Below are positions 28,730 to 38,165 of a DNA stretch of 64,000 nt, in pieces. The notes beneath the pieces are model-generated. The model saw only the letters and a list, made by a program, of their open reading frames with translations. It did no database searches and was not told the DNA's origin. Source of the DNA: Rheinheimera sp. A13L (GTDB taxonomy: Bacteria > Pseudomonadota > Gammaproteobacteria > Enterobacterales > Alteromonadaceae). The stretch spans positions 55,518-119,517 of the forward strand of contig NZ_AFHI01000009.1 of assembly GCF_000217935.1 (NCBI RefSeq), in the 5' to 3' direction. The first letter of the stretch is position 1. Each line of letters opens with the position of its first letter. A program made the translations under genes and the position numbers.

Positions 28730-30679
28730 TCATAAACTCAAATCCAGCGCCATTTCATCATCGCCTTTTTCCAGCTCAAAACTGACGGTTTCGCCATCAG
28801 CACACAGCTGTTGAATTTTACAGGGCACACCTTCAGACGTTAGTTCGAGTAAACCTATACCAGCGGAGTTCACCAAACGGCGACCTTTGGTTTCACCTAT
28901 CGGCTTGTGGTGAGTGATTTTCATACGGCGTCTTTTGGTAAACCAGTTCAGTGGCGAACGGGAGGCGTAAAGCCAGCGGTTGGCTGTATCTAAAATGGCC
29001 AGAAGTCGGTGTGGAAACTCATTTTTCAGACCACTGCTGGTAATTTGCCAGATGGCCGGGCTTTGTTGTTTGTGCCGTAGCGCCACCTGAAATACAAAGC
29101 TGTAATGCACATCGCCGGATAAAATAACAAAGTTGCGTGGTGTTTTTGGATGACGGAATAAATTCAGCAGTGCATAAGCTGAACCCGGATGCGTCATCCA
29201 GTTTTCAGCATCCACCATCAAAGGTTTGCCGAAGCTGGTAAAGATACGCTGAATAGTTTCAATTAATTTCACGCCAAATACAGGGGCAGGGGACACCAGC
29301 AATACAGCTTGATGGCCCAGCAGTTGTTGCTGCAATTCAGTAATAGATTCCCAGTCCATTAAGCCTGAAGGCTTTCCCAGTGATGTTTCTGACCGCCAGC
29401 GCTGAGTGCGGGTATCGAGCACCAATAATGGTGGCTGGGTAGGCCAGCTGTAATGCCACTCAGAGAATTTGAGCAGGCTGTTGATGCATTCATCATGAGA
29501 GGGGGTGCCGGGTTGATTCAGCGCCTGTTGGCACACGGGTATCAGCTTTTGGACTTTTTCCGGTGCATTACCCCAGCCCTGAAACAGCAGATAGCCCATC
29601 AGTGCATTGCCAATAATACGCCGTGAGAACGGATGCTCGTAAGCCGTTTTTTCCCACTCTGCAGTTAAATTCCAGTCGTCGGTGACATCGTGATCATCAA
29701 ACATCATGGCAACAGGCAGATGAGCCATTAACCGTCTGACCTGACCTAAACCTGCTCTGAACTGCTCCAGGTTTTTACTGTAGTTGATGCTGCGCTTCTG
29801 GCGCTCCGGACTAAAGCTATTCAGCAGGGCTTCCGGCATCTGCAGATCCAATCCCTGCCATGGAGCGGGCGACCATACCAGCAGATACATCGAAAACATT
29901 TCCGCCAGCGAAATTAAATGATTGTGTGCACTGTCGGTGGTAAAAACAGGTTTTTTTGCACCTTGAAACAGTTGCTTTAACACAGCAAAGCCTGCGTCAG
30001 TACCGGGTAAGAGTTTTTCGCGCTGATAATAAAATGGCGTCTCACTATGCAACTGGTGCGCAGAGCTCAAAGTGGCACAAGGTAAGGTTTCGTCGGCAAA
30101 ATCCAGTTTGACAATCAGTTGATGAATGGCATAAAGCGTGGGTGCTGCTACGTCGTCTGTGTAGACTTGATCGCCACTTAACATTAAAAACGATGGCCAC
30201 TCTGCTGGGCTGGTTTCCAACAGTTGCTGATCAGCGCGGACTAAGCCATCACCACTGCCAAAATGTGGTTTGCGACAGGAGCCATGTAACACCGAATGTA
30301 CTTTGGGTTTGATGATAAACCCTGGCAAGTCCCGGCCCGGATAGACTAAATCGTCCGCCCACTGACGCCAGTTTTGCCAGTCGCTTGTGTTGGTTTTTAA
30401 CTGCAGGTCATGACTGATCCAGCGTTCAGTTGGCAGCGCCTCATGCAGTTCCAAATCCAAAAAATACAGATAGAGTTTGCCAGCAAGCTGAAGTTGTTGC
30501 ACAAAGGGCTGCAGCTGTGTTGCGTCAAACTCTAGCGGTTCACCTTGTTCAGGTTGAAGCTGAAGTTTTAATTCCACTGGCTCGCAAGTGGCTAACCAGA
30601 GACATAGCCGCTTTGGTGTCAGGCGGCGTAGTATAGGGCCTGCCCACACCAAGGGAATACAACTGGCCGCTTTGGACAA
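28730..30679 (-). CDS. PhoD-like metallophosphatase
   Basis: About 649 residues. The metallophosphatase core has LHGSCRKPHFGSGDGLV, MLSGDQVYTDDVAAPT, MMFDDHDVTDDWN and ILSGDVHYSFVFQVA, the metal-binding blocks of the PhoD/alkaline phosphatase D family, spread over a long, more variable frame. No signal peptide is visible, so unlike classical PhoD it appears cytoplasmic. Substrate unknown. It lies just downstream of mutS on the same strand. The only conventional start is TTG at 30679 without a near ribosome-binding site; an ATT codon at 30694, in frame and 6 nt after AAGGAGC, is an alternative. Confidence 0.8.
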   Translation of the reverse strand: MSKAASCIPLVWAGPILRRLTPKRLCLWLATCEPVELKLQLQPEQGEPLEFDATQLQPFVQQLQLAGKLYLYFLDLELHEALPTERWISHDLQLKTNTSDWQNWRQWADDLVYPGRDLPGFIIKPKVHSVLHGSCRKPHFGSGDGLVRADQQLLETSPAEWPSFLMLSGDQVYTDDVAAPTLYAIHQLIVKLDFADETLPCATLSSAHQLHSETPFYYQREKLLPGTDAGFAVLKQLFQGAKKPVFTTDSAHNHLISLAEMFSMYLLVWSPAPWQGLDLQMPEALLNSFSPERQKRSINYSKNLEQFRAGLGQVRRLMAHLPVAMMFDDHDVTDDWNLTAEWEKTAYEHPFSRRIIGNALMGYLLFQGWGNAPEKVQKLIPVCQQALNQPGTPSHDECINSLLKFSEWHYSWPTQPPLLVLDTRTQRWRSETSLGKPSGLMDWESITELQQQLLGHQAVLLVSPAPVFGVKLIETIQRIFTSFGKPLMVDAENWMTHPGSAYALLNLFRHPKTPRNFVILSGDVHYSFVFQVALRHKQQSPAIWQITSSGLKNEFPHRLLAILDTANRWLYASRSPLNWFTKRRRMKITHHKPIGETKGRRLVNSAGIGLLELTSEGVPCKIQQLCADGETVSFELEKGDDEMALDLSL

Positions 30680-30721
30680 ACTTAGTTCAGAAATAACAAC
30701 GCTCCTTTTTCAACCCTATTT

Positions 30722-33307
30722 CTACAAGCTGGCTTTCAGTTGATACAACAAATCCAAAGCCTGACGGGCTGATAGCTGATCAGGATCCAGTTTTGCCAGT
30801 TGCTCCAGTATTGGGTGAGGTTCTGCTTCGACAAATAATTGTTGCTGCAAAGGTTCTGCTGTTTTAGCCGCTGCAGGCGCTTTGGCACTGACAACTGACT
30901 GTTGTTCCAATTGAGCCAGTTTTTGTTTGGCTTTTTGGATCACTATCCTGGGCACGCCAGCCAACTGAGCCACCTGTAGACCATAACTTTTACTGGCTGC
31001 GCCGTCTTGCACCTGATGCATAAAGACGATGTGTTCGTCGTGCTCGACCGCATCCAGGTGAATATTGGCTAAGCCCTGTAACTGAGAGGCTAGTTCAGTT
31101 AACTCAAAATAATGGGTGGCAAACAAGGTCATGGCTTTCAGTTGCTGCGCCAGGTATTCAGCACAGGCCCAGGCCAAAGACAAACCATCATAAGTACTGG
31201 TGCCACGGCCTATTTCATCCATCAACACTAAGCTTTGCGCTGTCGCATGATGCAAAATAGTGGCAGTTTCTGTCATTTCCACCATAAAGGTAGAACGGCC
31301 TGACGCCAAATCATCGGATGCACCCACCCGGGTGAATATCCGGTCGACCGGGCCTAATACAGCGCGCTCTGCCGGAACAAAACTACCTATATAAGCCATC
31401 AGGACGATCAACGCATTCTGACGCATATAAGTCGATTTACCGCCCATATTCGGGCCTGTAATCATCAGCATGCGCCGCTCTGGCGACAGCTTAAGTGGGT
31501 TCGCGATAAAAGGTTCTGTCATTACCTGTTCTACTACGGGGTGACGACCTGCTTCTATCTGTATTCCTGGCTCTGGCGTCAGTTCTGGCTGATGGTAGTT
31601 CAGCTGTTCAGCCCGTTCGGCAAAGTTGGTGAGTAAATCCAGCTCGGCCAAAGCCGCTGAAAGTTGCTGCAGTTCAGCCAGGTAAGGTGCTGTTAAATCA
31701 AACAACTCTTCATACAGCTGCTTTTCCAATGCCAAAGCTTTGCTTTGACTGCCAAGCACCTTGTCTTCGTATTCTTTTAATTCAGGAATAATAAAACGTT
31801 CGTTGTTTTTTAACGTCTGGCGGCGAATATAATCCGCTGGAACCTGATCGGCAGCGCTGCGGCCGGTTTCAATGTAATAGCCAGCTACTCTGTTAAAACC
31901 CACTTTGAGTGACGCTATGCCGGTACGTTCTTTTTCTCGTTGCTCCAGTCGCTCCAGATAATCAGTGGCACCTGTTGCCAGTTCACGCCATTGATCCAAT
32001 GCGGCGTTGTAGCCAGAAGCTATCACGCCGCCATCGCGAATTAGCATAGGAGGGGTTTCAACTATGGCACGCTCTAATAAATCACAAAGCTCTGGCAGCG
32101 GCTGACATTTAGCGGTCAACTGAGCCAATAAAGGGCTTTGTAATTGGCTCAATTCAGGCGATAGTTCTGGCAATAACTGCAAAGCCGCACGTAAACGTGA
32201 GAAATCTCGGGGTCGGGCGCTTCGAAGTGCTAAGCGGGCAATAACGCGTTCTGTATCACCCACTTGTTTAAACAGTGGCTGTAAGTTTTGATGATGCTGC
32301 TGCAATTCAGCAACGGCCTGATGACGGCCTGTCACCAAGGCCTGATCGCGTAGCGGCGCATGGATCCAGCGCTTTAATAAACGGCTGCCCATAGCGGTCT
32401 GGCATTGGTCAAGCACAGCTGCGAGCGTGTGATCAAACTGGCCAGCTAAGGTTTGGGTCAGCTCTAAATTACGTCGGGTTGCTGCATCCAGTACTATACA
32501 GTCCTGATTACGTTCAAGAGCGATAGAACGGATATGAGGTAACTGAGCGCGCTGGGTGTCTTTGACATACCCCATTAGGCAGCCTGCGGCCATCAGCGAC
32601 ACAGGGGCTTGTTCTACGCCAAAACTTTGTAAGTCGCGGGTGCCGAATTGTTGGGTTAACAAGCGTTTGGCGTTGCTTAACTCAAATTCCCAGACAGGGC
32701 GGCGGCGCACACCTTTACGGTTAATGACGCTATCCGGCCAGTCCTGCTCTTCGGCATATAAAATTTCTGCAGGATTTAAACGCTGCAACAACGCCAATAA
32801 GTCATCCAGATGGGTGACTTCGTTAACTAAAAAACGGCCGCTGCTTAAATCCAGATAAGCAAAACCATAACTGCCTTTTTGCTGATACAAAGCCGACACC
32901 AGGGTGTCTTGCCGTTCATTCAGCAGCGCTTCGTCTGTGACTGTGCCTGGAGTCACAATACGCACCACAGCACGTTCAACAGGCCCTTTGCTCAAAGCCG
33001 GATCGCCGATTTGTTCACAAATAGCAGCGGACTCACCCAGTTGCACTAAACGGGCTAAATAACCTTCTATCGAGTGATAAGGCACGCCTGCCATAGGAAT
33101 AGGCTGACCCGCCGACTGACCTCTTTTGGTCAGGGAAATATCTAACAGGGCAGAGGCCTTTTTGGCGTCATCGTAAAACAGCTCGTAAAAGTCACCCATA
33201 CGATAAAACAGCAAAATATCAGGATGCTGGCATTTCAGGCCAAGGTACTGTTGCATCATCGGAGTGTGCGGGCTTAGGGCTTGCCCGTCTTTCTGTTCTG
33301 GCGGCAT
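30722..33307 (-). CDS. mutS: DNA mismatch repair protein MutS
   Basis: 861 residues (E. coli 853). N-terminal mismatch-binding domain with the Phe-x-Glu wedge in [20 protein letters not shown], connector and lever domains, then the ATPase with Walker [16 protein letters not shown], the [18 protein letters not shown] signature, Walker [14 protein letters not shown] and [12 protein letters not shown]. The C-terminal [18 protein letters not shown] is the tetramerisation tail. Recognises mispairs and recruits MutL. Divergent from pncC with 32 bp between starts. mutS-pncC-recA is conserved gammaproteobacterial order. Confidence 0.98.
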   Translation of the reverse strand: MPPEQKDGQALSPHTPMMQQYLGLKCQHPDILLFYRMGDFYELFYDDAKKASALLDISLTKRGQSAGQPIPMAGVPYHSIEGYLARLVQLGESAAICEQIGDPALSKGPVERAVVRIVTPGTVTDEALLNERQDTLVSALYQQKGSYGFAYLDLSSGRFLVNEVTHLDDLLALLQRLNPAEILYAEEQDWPDSVINRKGVRRRPVWEFELSNAKRLLTQQFGTRDLQSFGVEQAPVSLMAAGCLMGYVKDTQRAQLPHIRSIALERNQDCIVLDAATRRNLELTQTLAGQFDHTLAAVLDQCQTAMGSRLLKRWIHAPLRDQALVTGRHQAVAELQQHHQNLQPLFKQVGDTERVIARLALRSARPRDFSRLRAALQLLPELSPELSQLQSPLLAQLTAKCQPLPELCDLLERAIVETPPMLIRDGGVIASGYNAALDQWRELATGATDYLERLEQREKERTGIASLKVGFNRVAGYYIETGRSAADQVPADYIRRQTLKNNERFIIPELKEYEDKVLGSQSKALALEKQLYEELFDLTAPYLAELQQLSAALAELDLLTNFAERAEQLNYHQPELTPEPGIQIEAGRHPVVEQVMTEPFIANPLKLSPERRMLMITGPNMGGKSTYMRQNALIVLMAYIGSFVPAERAVLGPVDRIFTRVGASDDLASGRSTFMVEMTETATILHHATAQSLVLMDEIGRGTSTYDGLSLAWACAEYLAQQLKAMTLFATHYFELTELASQLQGLANIHLDAVEHDEHIVFMHQVQDGAASKSYGLQVAQLAGVPRIVIQKAKQKLAQLEQQSVVSAKAPAAAKTAEPLQQQLFVEAEPHPILEQLAKLDPDQLSARQALDLLYQLKASL

Positions 33308-33339
33308 AATGGCTTAATAATTCCTGCGTTGGACCAAAG

Positions 33340-33831
33340 ATGACAATTCCAGTAACCACCTATCAATTGGCGGCGGATCTCGGAGCGCTATTATTGCGGA
33401 AAAACATCAGTATCACCACAGCAGAATCCTGCACTGGGGGTGGTATTGCTTATGTGTTAACCGCAGTGCCTGGCAGTTCGGCTTATCTGGACCGATCTTT
33501 TGTCACCTACAGCAATAAATCCAAGCAACAGCTGTTAGGTGTAAAAGCTGAAACCTTGTTGCAATACGGTGCTGTCAGTAAAGAAACTGTATTGGAAATG
33601 GCTGTAGGTGCTGCCAAAGCCGCTGGTGCTGAAGTGGCAGTCGCAGTGTCTGGTATTGCAGGCCCTGACGGCGGTTCTGCCACCAAACCTGTGGGTACTG
33701 TGTTTTTCTGTTTTGAAATTTTGGGCCATCAGGTATTGTCGCACCGTATCTTTGATGGCGACAGAGCCACAGTGCGCCAGCAGGCAATCGATTTTGTCTT
33801 GCAGCAGTTGATCTTGTTATTGACAGACTAA
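33340..33831 (+). CDS. pncC: nicotinamide-nucleotide amidase (CinA C-terminal type)
   Basis: 163 residues corresponding to the stand-alone CinA C-terminal domain. The motif TTAESCTGGGIAY, VPGSSAYLDRSFVTYSNKSKQQLLGV and VAVSGIAGPDGGSATKPVGTVFF are diagnostic. It deamidates NMN to nicotinate mononucleotide for NAD recycling. Lies directly upstream of recA; the recA -35 element falls in its last codons. Confidence 0.95.
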   Translation: MTIPVTTYQLAADLGALLLRKNISITTAESCTGGGIAYVLTAVPGSSAYLDRSFVTYSNKSKQQLLGVKAETLLQYGAVSKETVLEMAVGAAKAAGAEVAVAVSGIAGPDGGSATKPVGTVFFCFEILGHQVLSHRIFDGDRATVRQQAIDFVLQQLILLLTD

Positions 33832-33848
33832 AGCAAAAAGACTACTGT
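33820..33848 (+). promoter_or_regulatory. recA promoter
   Basis: Perfect TTGACA (33820-33825), 17-bp spacer, TACTGT (33843-33848) as a -10 that overlaps the LexA box. The -35 is inside the end of pncC. Confidence 0.65.
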
Positions 33849-33860
33849 ATGAGCATACAG
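33845..33860 (+). promoter_or_regulatory. LexA (SOS) box of recA
   Basis: CTGTATGAGCATACAG is a perfect CTGT-N8-ACAG operator and, as I recall it, has the same core as the E. coli recA SOS box. LexA bound here would cover the predicted -10. Confidence 0.95.
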
Positions 33861-33897
33861 CACTTTGAGTGCATCCAAGAATCCACCGGAGAGAGCA

Positions 33898-34956
33898 ATG
33901 GACGACAATAAACAAAAAGCACTGACCGCAGCCTTAGGTCAAATCGAACGCCAGTTTGGTAAAGGTTCAATTATGCGTCTGGGCGACAGCACTGCGCTTG
34001 ATATCGACTTTATCCCTACAGGTTCGTTAGGTTTGGATATTGCGCTCGGCATAGGCGGTTTGCCTTGTGGTCGTATTGTTGAGATCTACGGTCCTGAATC
34101 TTCAGGTAAAACGACTTTAACTTTACAAGTCGTAGCTGAAGCTCAGCGTATGGGTAAAACCTGTGCTTTTATCGATGCTGAACACGCGCTGGACCCTGTA
34201 TATGCTAAAAAATTAGGTGTGAATGTCGATGATTTATTAGTGTCTCAGCCGGATACGGGTGAGCAGGCACTGGAAATCTGTGACATGTTAGTGCGCTCAG
34301 CAGCGGTAGACGTCATTGTTGTCGACTCAGTGGCCGCTTTAACACCACGCGCTGAAATTGAAGGCGATATGGGTGACAGCCATGTAGGTTTACAGGCACG
34401 TTTAATGTCTCAGGCGCTGCGTAAACTGACAGGTAATATCAAACGTTCAAACACTTTATGTATTTTCATCAACCAAATCCGTATGAAAATTGGTGTGATG
34501 TTTGGTTCACCAGAAACTACGACAGGCGGTAACGCATTAAAATTCTACGCTTCAGTACGTTTAGATATTCGTCGTACTGGTTCTGTCAAAGATGGCGACG
34601 AAGTGACGGGTAACGAAACCCGCGTCAAAGTGGTAAAAAACAAAGTAGCACCACCGTTTAAACAAGCCGAATTTATTATTATGTACGGCGCTGGTATCAG
34701 CAAAGATGGCGAGTTAGTCGACTTAGGTGTACTGCATAAGTTGATCGACAAAGCCGGTGCCTGGTATGCATACAAAGGCAACAAAATTGGTCAGGGTAAA
34801 GCCAACGCCATGAAGTACCTGCAGGAAAACCCTGCTGTTGCCAAAGAAATTGAAGCTGAATTACGCCGTATGCTGTTACTGGAACCATCTAAAGGTGCTC
34901 CGTCACCAGCAGAAGATTTTGGTATGCTGCCAGCTGATGCAGAAGCAGACCTGTAA
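33898..34956 (+). CDS. recA: recombinase RecA
   Basis: 352 residues from ATG 33898 ([13 protein letters not shown]), with GGAGAG five bases upstream; a longer frame from 33865 would run through the likely leader and is rejected. Walker [10 protein letters not shown], the [14 protein letters not shown] loop, [16 protein letters not shown], the L2 segment [20 protein letters not shown] and an acidic C-terminal tail are all present. It carries out strand exchange and triggers LexA self-cleavage. The SOS box shows self-regulation. No recX follows; a strong terminator and a binding-protein gene on the other strand come next. Confidence 0.98.
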   Translation: MDDNKQKALTAALGQIERQFGKGSIMRLGDSTALDIDFIPTGSLGLDIALGIGGLPCGRIVEIYGPESSGKTTLTLQVVAEAQRMGKTCAFIDAEHALDPVYAKKLGVNVDDLLVSQPDTGEQALEICDMLVRSAAVDVIVVDSVAALTPRAEIEGDMGDSHVGLQARLMSQALRKLTGNIKRSNTLCIFINQIRMKIGVMFGSPETTTGGNALKFYASVRLDIRRTGSVKDGDEVTGNETRVKVVKNKVAPPFKQAEFIIMYGAGISKDGELVDLGVLHKLIDKAGAWYAYKGNKIGQGKANAMKYLQENPAVAKEIEAELRRMLLLEPSKGAPSPAEDFGMLPADAEADL

Positions 34957-35024
34957 GCTGTATTCGCTCAGGCTGTATCGGCTCAAGCTCTGGTAGCTCA
35001 GGCTGATATCACTACAAAATACAA

Positions 35025-35058
35025 AACAAACCCGGCTCAGGTCGGGTTTGTTGTTTTT
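35025..35058 (+). terminator. intrinsic terminator after recA
   Basis: 10-bp stem AACAAACCCG (35025-35034) with CGGGTTTGTT (35043-35052), loop GCTCAGGT, then GTTTTT. Confidence 0.92.
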
Positions 35059-35127
35059 ACCGGCTTTGTTTTGGTTCGGTTTGATGCAGAAGTATGATGT
35101 GGTGGGGTATAGCGCTACTTGTTGCCC

Positions 35128-36006
35128 TTATTGCTTAGCCTTTTGCTGCGAAGGGTTTAGCACTTTGTATTTTTTCTGGTCGATAAAAAAACCAGCTTGC
35201 GAATACAGTTGCTCAATGCGGCCTTGTTGCTCCAACAAGGCCAGCCCTTTATTTAACGCCGTATAAGCCAGCTTACCTTCTGGGTGCTGTTTGCTGATGA
35301 CAAAATGCCTGCTGTCATCCAGTAAAACCGCAAGACCGGGCACCAGTTGCAGTTTAATTTGCTCCAGCACAAAGCTGCCGTCAGAGGACGGATAAAAAGG
35401 CATCAACATAAAATCAACCCATTGCATATGCACCATGCGGGCCTGGCTCAACCATTCGTCCTCTCTGATCAGCTCTTTTAATGGCAAAGCCGATAAAGTT
35501 GCCCAATCTGTATGCCATTTGGGGGTCGACACGGCGGTCAGCTTTTGCAGGTCCTTCAACTCTTTTATTGCAAATACTTTGGTATTGTCTGGGCTGGCGT
35601 AAATGCCAGCCATATAGTGACCACGTTTTACTATGGGACTGGATATATAGACCTTATCGGACAGTTTGTTGGCATCACTAAGCCAGTAGGTGTCAAAACT
35701 CAGCAGCAGCTCGCCATTCTCCAGCATTTTGGTATTACGAAAATTCACTTTACCCGGCAGGTAATGAAAATTTTTATGGAAACCGCCCAGCTTCAGCGCT
35801 TGCTGCAGCAATACCATGTCGGCCACATCACGGCGCATAAAACTGCCGCTGAAATCTGTCAGTTCTAATACATCACGACCATCCAGAAAAGCCAGATAAT
35901 CCTGGTAAACATCATCTCTGATATAAATAGTGATGGGCTTTGCCAAAGCGGAAAAACACCACAGTAAACAACATAACAGCAAAAACGGGGAACAGGTTTT
36001 TTGCAT
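35128..36006 (-). CDS. periplasmic substrate-binding-like protein
   Basis: 292 residues with a signal peptide (FLLLCCLLWCFSALA, cleavage before KPIT). The rest has the layout of a type-II periplasmic binding protein: ITIYIRDDVY opening strand, DMVLLQQALKLGGF, a helix-rich middle, and AYTALNKGLALLEQQGRIEQLYSQAGFF at the end, the usual last helix of family-3 binding proteins. No transporter genes adjoin it. Some such orphan proteins in Alteromonadales are sensors or accessory proteins. Ligand unknown. Confidence 0.65.
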   Translation of the reverse strand: MQKTCSPFLLLCCLLWCFSALAKPITIYIRDDVYQDYLAFLDGRDVLELTDFSGSFMRRDVADMVLLQQALKLGGFHKNFHYLPGKVNFRNTKMLENGELLLSFDTYWLSDANKLSDKVYISSPIVKRGHYMAGIYASPDNTKVFAIKELKDLQKLTAVSTPKWHTDWATLSALPLKELIREDEWLSQARMVHMQWVDFMLMPFYPSSDGSFVLEQIKLQLVPGLAVLLDDSRHFVISKQHPEGKLAYTALNKGLALLEQQGRIEQLYSQAGFFIDQKKYKVLNPSQQKAKQ

Positions 36007-36096
36007 GAGTATGTCCTGTTGGTGAAAGATTTTTTAAGCATAAACAGGAATAAGCCAGTTGGAAACGTCAAAGCAGATTTTTACTTTTTTTAATTT

Positions 36097-36120
36097 AGAC
36101 GTCTAAACGTTTAGAAGTTG
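36097..36120 (+). promoter_or_regulatory. MetJ operator (three tandem met boxes)
   Basis: AGACGTCT (36097-36104, perfect consensus), AAACGTTT (36105-36112) and AGAAGTTG (36113-36120) lie in tandem upstream of metA. MetJ with S-adenosylmethionine binds cooperatively to adjacent 8-bp boxes and represses methionine genes. Confidence 0.88.
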
Positions 36121-36177
36121 ACATTTCCAATGCTTTGAGCCAGAGTAACCTCATTTTTCAGCCTTGTCGGAGATGCT

Positions 36178-37104
36178 ATGCCTATTAAAGTCATTGATCA
36201 GTTGCCTGCTGTAGAAGCTCTTTCTGCAGAGAACGTTTTTGTCATGACTGAAAGCCGGGCTTTATCACAGGATATCCGGCCGCTGAAAATCGCTATTCTG
36301 AATTTAATGCCAAATAAAGTTGCGACTGAAATTCAGCTGCTGCGCTTATTGGCCAATAGTCCGCTGCAAGTGGATGTGGAGCTGATAAGACTCGACAACC
36401 ATGTCAGCAAAAATACGCCACAAAATCATCTCGACTGTTTTTATCGCTATTTTTCTGATGTACAGCAGCAAAATTATGATGGCCTTATTATCACAGGTGC
36501 GCCTTTAGGTTTAGTCAATTACGAGGATGTCAGTTATTGGCCTCAACTGGCAGAAATTTTGACCTGGGCTGACCGGCATGTGACTTCAACCTTGTTTTTG
36601 TGCTGGGCTGCTCATGCGGCTTTGTATCATTACTATGGCTTGCAGCGTGAAATTCGTGGTGAGAAGTTATCAGGTGTGTATTGGCAAAACGTCTCTCAGC
36701 CTTTAAGCCCTTTAGTTCGGGGTTTTGACGATGAATTTTTGGTGCCCCATTCACGTTATGCCCAGGTGCCAAAACAAAAATACCAACATCATCCGGATTT
36801 GCATGTATTGGCAGAAGCTGATGCGACAGGCGCTTATTTGCTGCAAAACAGCACCGGCAGCCGGGTGTTTGTGACCGGTCATCCTGAGTACGATTTGACC
36901 ACCTTGAATGATGAATACCAGCGCGATGTCGCCGCAGGTCTTGAGCCAAAAATTCCTGAGAACTACTATAAACAAAATGATCCGGCCAAAGGTCCGCATA
37001 AGTTATGGCAAAGCCATGCCTTTTTATTATTCAGCAACTGGCTGAATTATTATGTGTATCAGGCCACACCTTTTGATATTCAGCAGATAGGGCAGCAGTT
37101 ATGA
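36178..37104 (+). CDS. metA: homoserine O-acyltransferase MetA
   Basis: 308 residues, E. coli MetA being 309. Marks include [36 protein letters not shown], nucleophile Cys in [25 protein letters not shown] and [12 protein letters not shown] with the catalytic histidine. It acylates homoserine (succinyl or acetyl; the sequence alone does not settle which) in the first committed step of methionine synthesis. GGAG precedes ATG 36178. Its stop overlaps the start of the first metH gene (ATGA), and MetJ boxes control the operon. Confidence 0.96.
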   Translation: MPIKVIDQLPAVEALSAENVFVMTESRALSQDIRPLKIAILNLMPNKVATEIQLLRLLANSPLQVDVELIRLDNHVSKNTPQNHLDCFYRYFSDVQQQNYDGLIITGAPLGLVNYEDVSYWPQLAEILTWADRHVTSTLFLCWAAHAALYHYYGLQREIRGEKLSGVYWQNVSQPLSPLVRGFDDEFLVPHSRYAQVPKQKYQHHPDLHVLAEADATGAYLLQNSTGSRVFVTGHPEYDLTTLNDEYQRDVAAGLEPKIPENYYKQNDPAKGPHKLWQSHAFLLFSNWLNYYVYQATPFDIQQIGQQL

Positions 37105-38165
37105 CCAATCGCAGTGTGTTAACCCCAGACGCCCTTCGTGCGCTGTTAGGCCAACGTATTCTGGTACTAGATGGTGCTATGGGTACTATGATCCAACAGT
37201 ATAAATTGCAGGAAGAAGATTACCGTGGCACTGAGTTTGCCAATTGGTCTACTGATTTAAAAGGTAATAACGACTTATTGGTGTTGACCAAACCTGAACT
37301 TATTCTGGATATTCATCGCCAGTACTTGGCTGCTGGTGCTGATATTCTGGAAACGAACAGCTTTAACGCCACGCCCATAGCTATGGCCGATTATGACATG
37401 TCACATCTGTCTGCCCGTATCAACCGCGAGTCGGCCGCTTTGGCACGTCAGGCTTGTGATGAATACAGCACGCCGGATAAACCACGTTTTGTTGCTGGTG
37501 TATTAGGCCCTACCAATAGAACTGCTTCTATTTCGCCTGATGTAAACGATCCGGGTTATCGTAATGTCGATTTTGACACCTTAGTCGAAGCCTATTGTGA
37601 ATCCACTCATGCGCTGATTGAAGGCGGTGCTGACATTATTATGCTGGAAACCATTTTTGATACGCTCAACGCTAAAGCTGCGGCTTTTGCGGTACTCAAA
37701 GTATTTGATGAACTGGGTTTCAGTTTACCTGTGATGATCTCCGGTACTATCACTGATGCCTCTGGTCGCACTTTATCCGGCCAGACGACTGAAGCCTTTT
37801 ATCATTCACTCGCTCATGTGCAACCTGTTAGTTTTGGCCTGAACTGCGCTTTAGGCCCCGATTTATTGCGGCCTTATGTAGAGACGCTATCTGGTATTTC
37901 AGAATGTTATGTTTCAGTGCATCCAAACGCTGGTTTACCCAATGAGTTTGGTGAATACGACTTAGACGCTGTAGAGATGGCCAAAGAAATTGCGGACTGG
38001 GCAGAGCAGGGTTTTTTAAATATTGTCGGTGGTTGTTGTGGCACCACGCCTGAACATATCAGGGCTATCAGTGATGTGGTGGCAGGAAAACCTGCACGTC
38101 AGCCGAAAGAAAAAACACATCAGTTTCATTTGTCTGGTTTAGAAGCTTTTGGTCTGGAGTGGTAA
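37101..38165 (+). CDS. metH: methionine synthase MetH, homocysteine-binding part (split gene)
   Basis: 354 residues equal to the N-terminal homocysteine module of cobalamin-dependent MetH. The substrate opening [21 protein letters not shown] and the zinc cysteines C249 (GLNCALGP) and C312-C313 ([10 protein letters not shown]) are present with the same spacing as E. coli C247, C310 and C311. The frame stops (TAA at 38163) just where the linker to the pterin domain begins (after [12 protein letters not shown]). The rest of MetH is encoded by the next gene, which overlaps by one base. Alone this part resembles homocysteine S-methyltransferases, but its companion shows it is half of MetH. Confidence 0.93.
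   Translation: MTNRSVLTPDALRALLGQRILVLDGAMGTMIQQYKLQEEDYRGTEFANWSTDLKGNNDLLVLTKPELILDIHRQYLAAGADILETNSFNATPIAMADYDMSHLSARINRESAALARQACDEYSTPDKPRFVAGVLGPTNRTASISPDVNDPGYRNVDFDTLVEAYCESTHALIEGGADIIMLETIFDTLNAKAAAFAVLKVFDELGFSLPVMISGTITDASGRTLSGQTTEAFYHSLAHVQPVSFGLNCALGPDLLRPYVETLSGISECYVSVHPNAGLPNEFGEYDLDAVEMAKEIADWAEQGFLNIVGGCCGTTPEHIRAISDVVAGKPARQPKEKTHQFHLSGLEAFGLEW

Noticed and set aside
34966..35005. Direct repeat GCTCAGGCTG (two copies 30 bp apart) after recA
   Set aside because: Only 10 bp and two copies, next to an ordinary terminator; no evidence of a function or array.
35048..35266. Rightward cysteine-rich frame after recA
   Set aside because: It is antisense to the end of the binding-protein gene, and the cysteines come from reverse reading of Gln/Ala codons.
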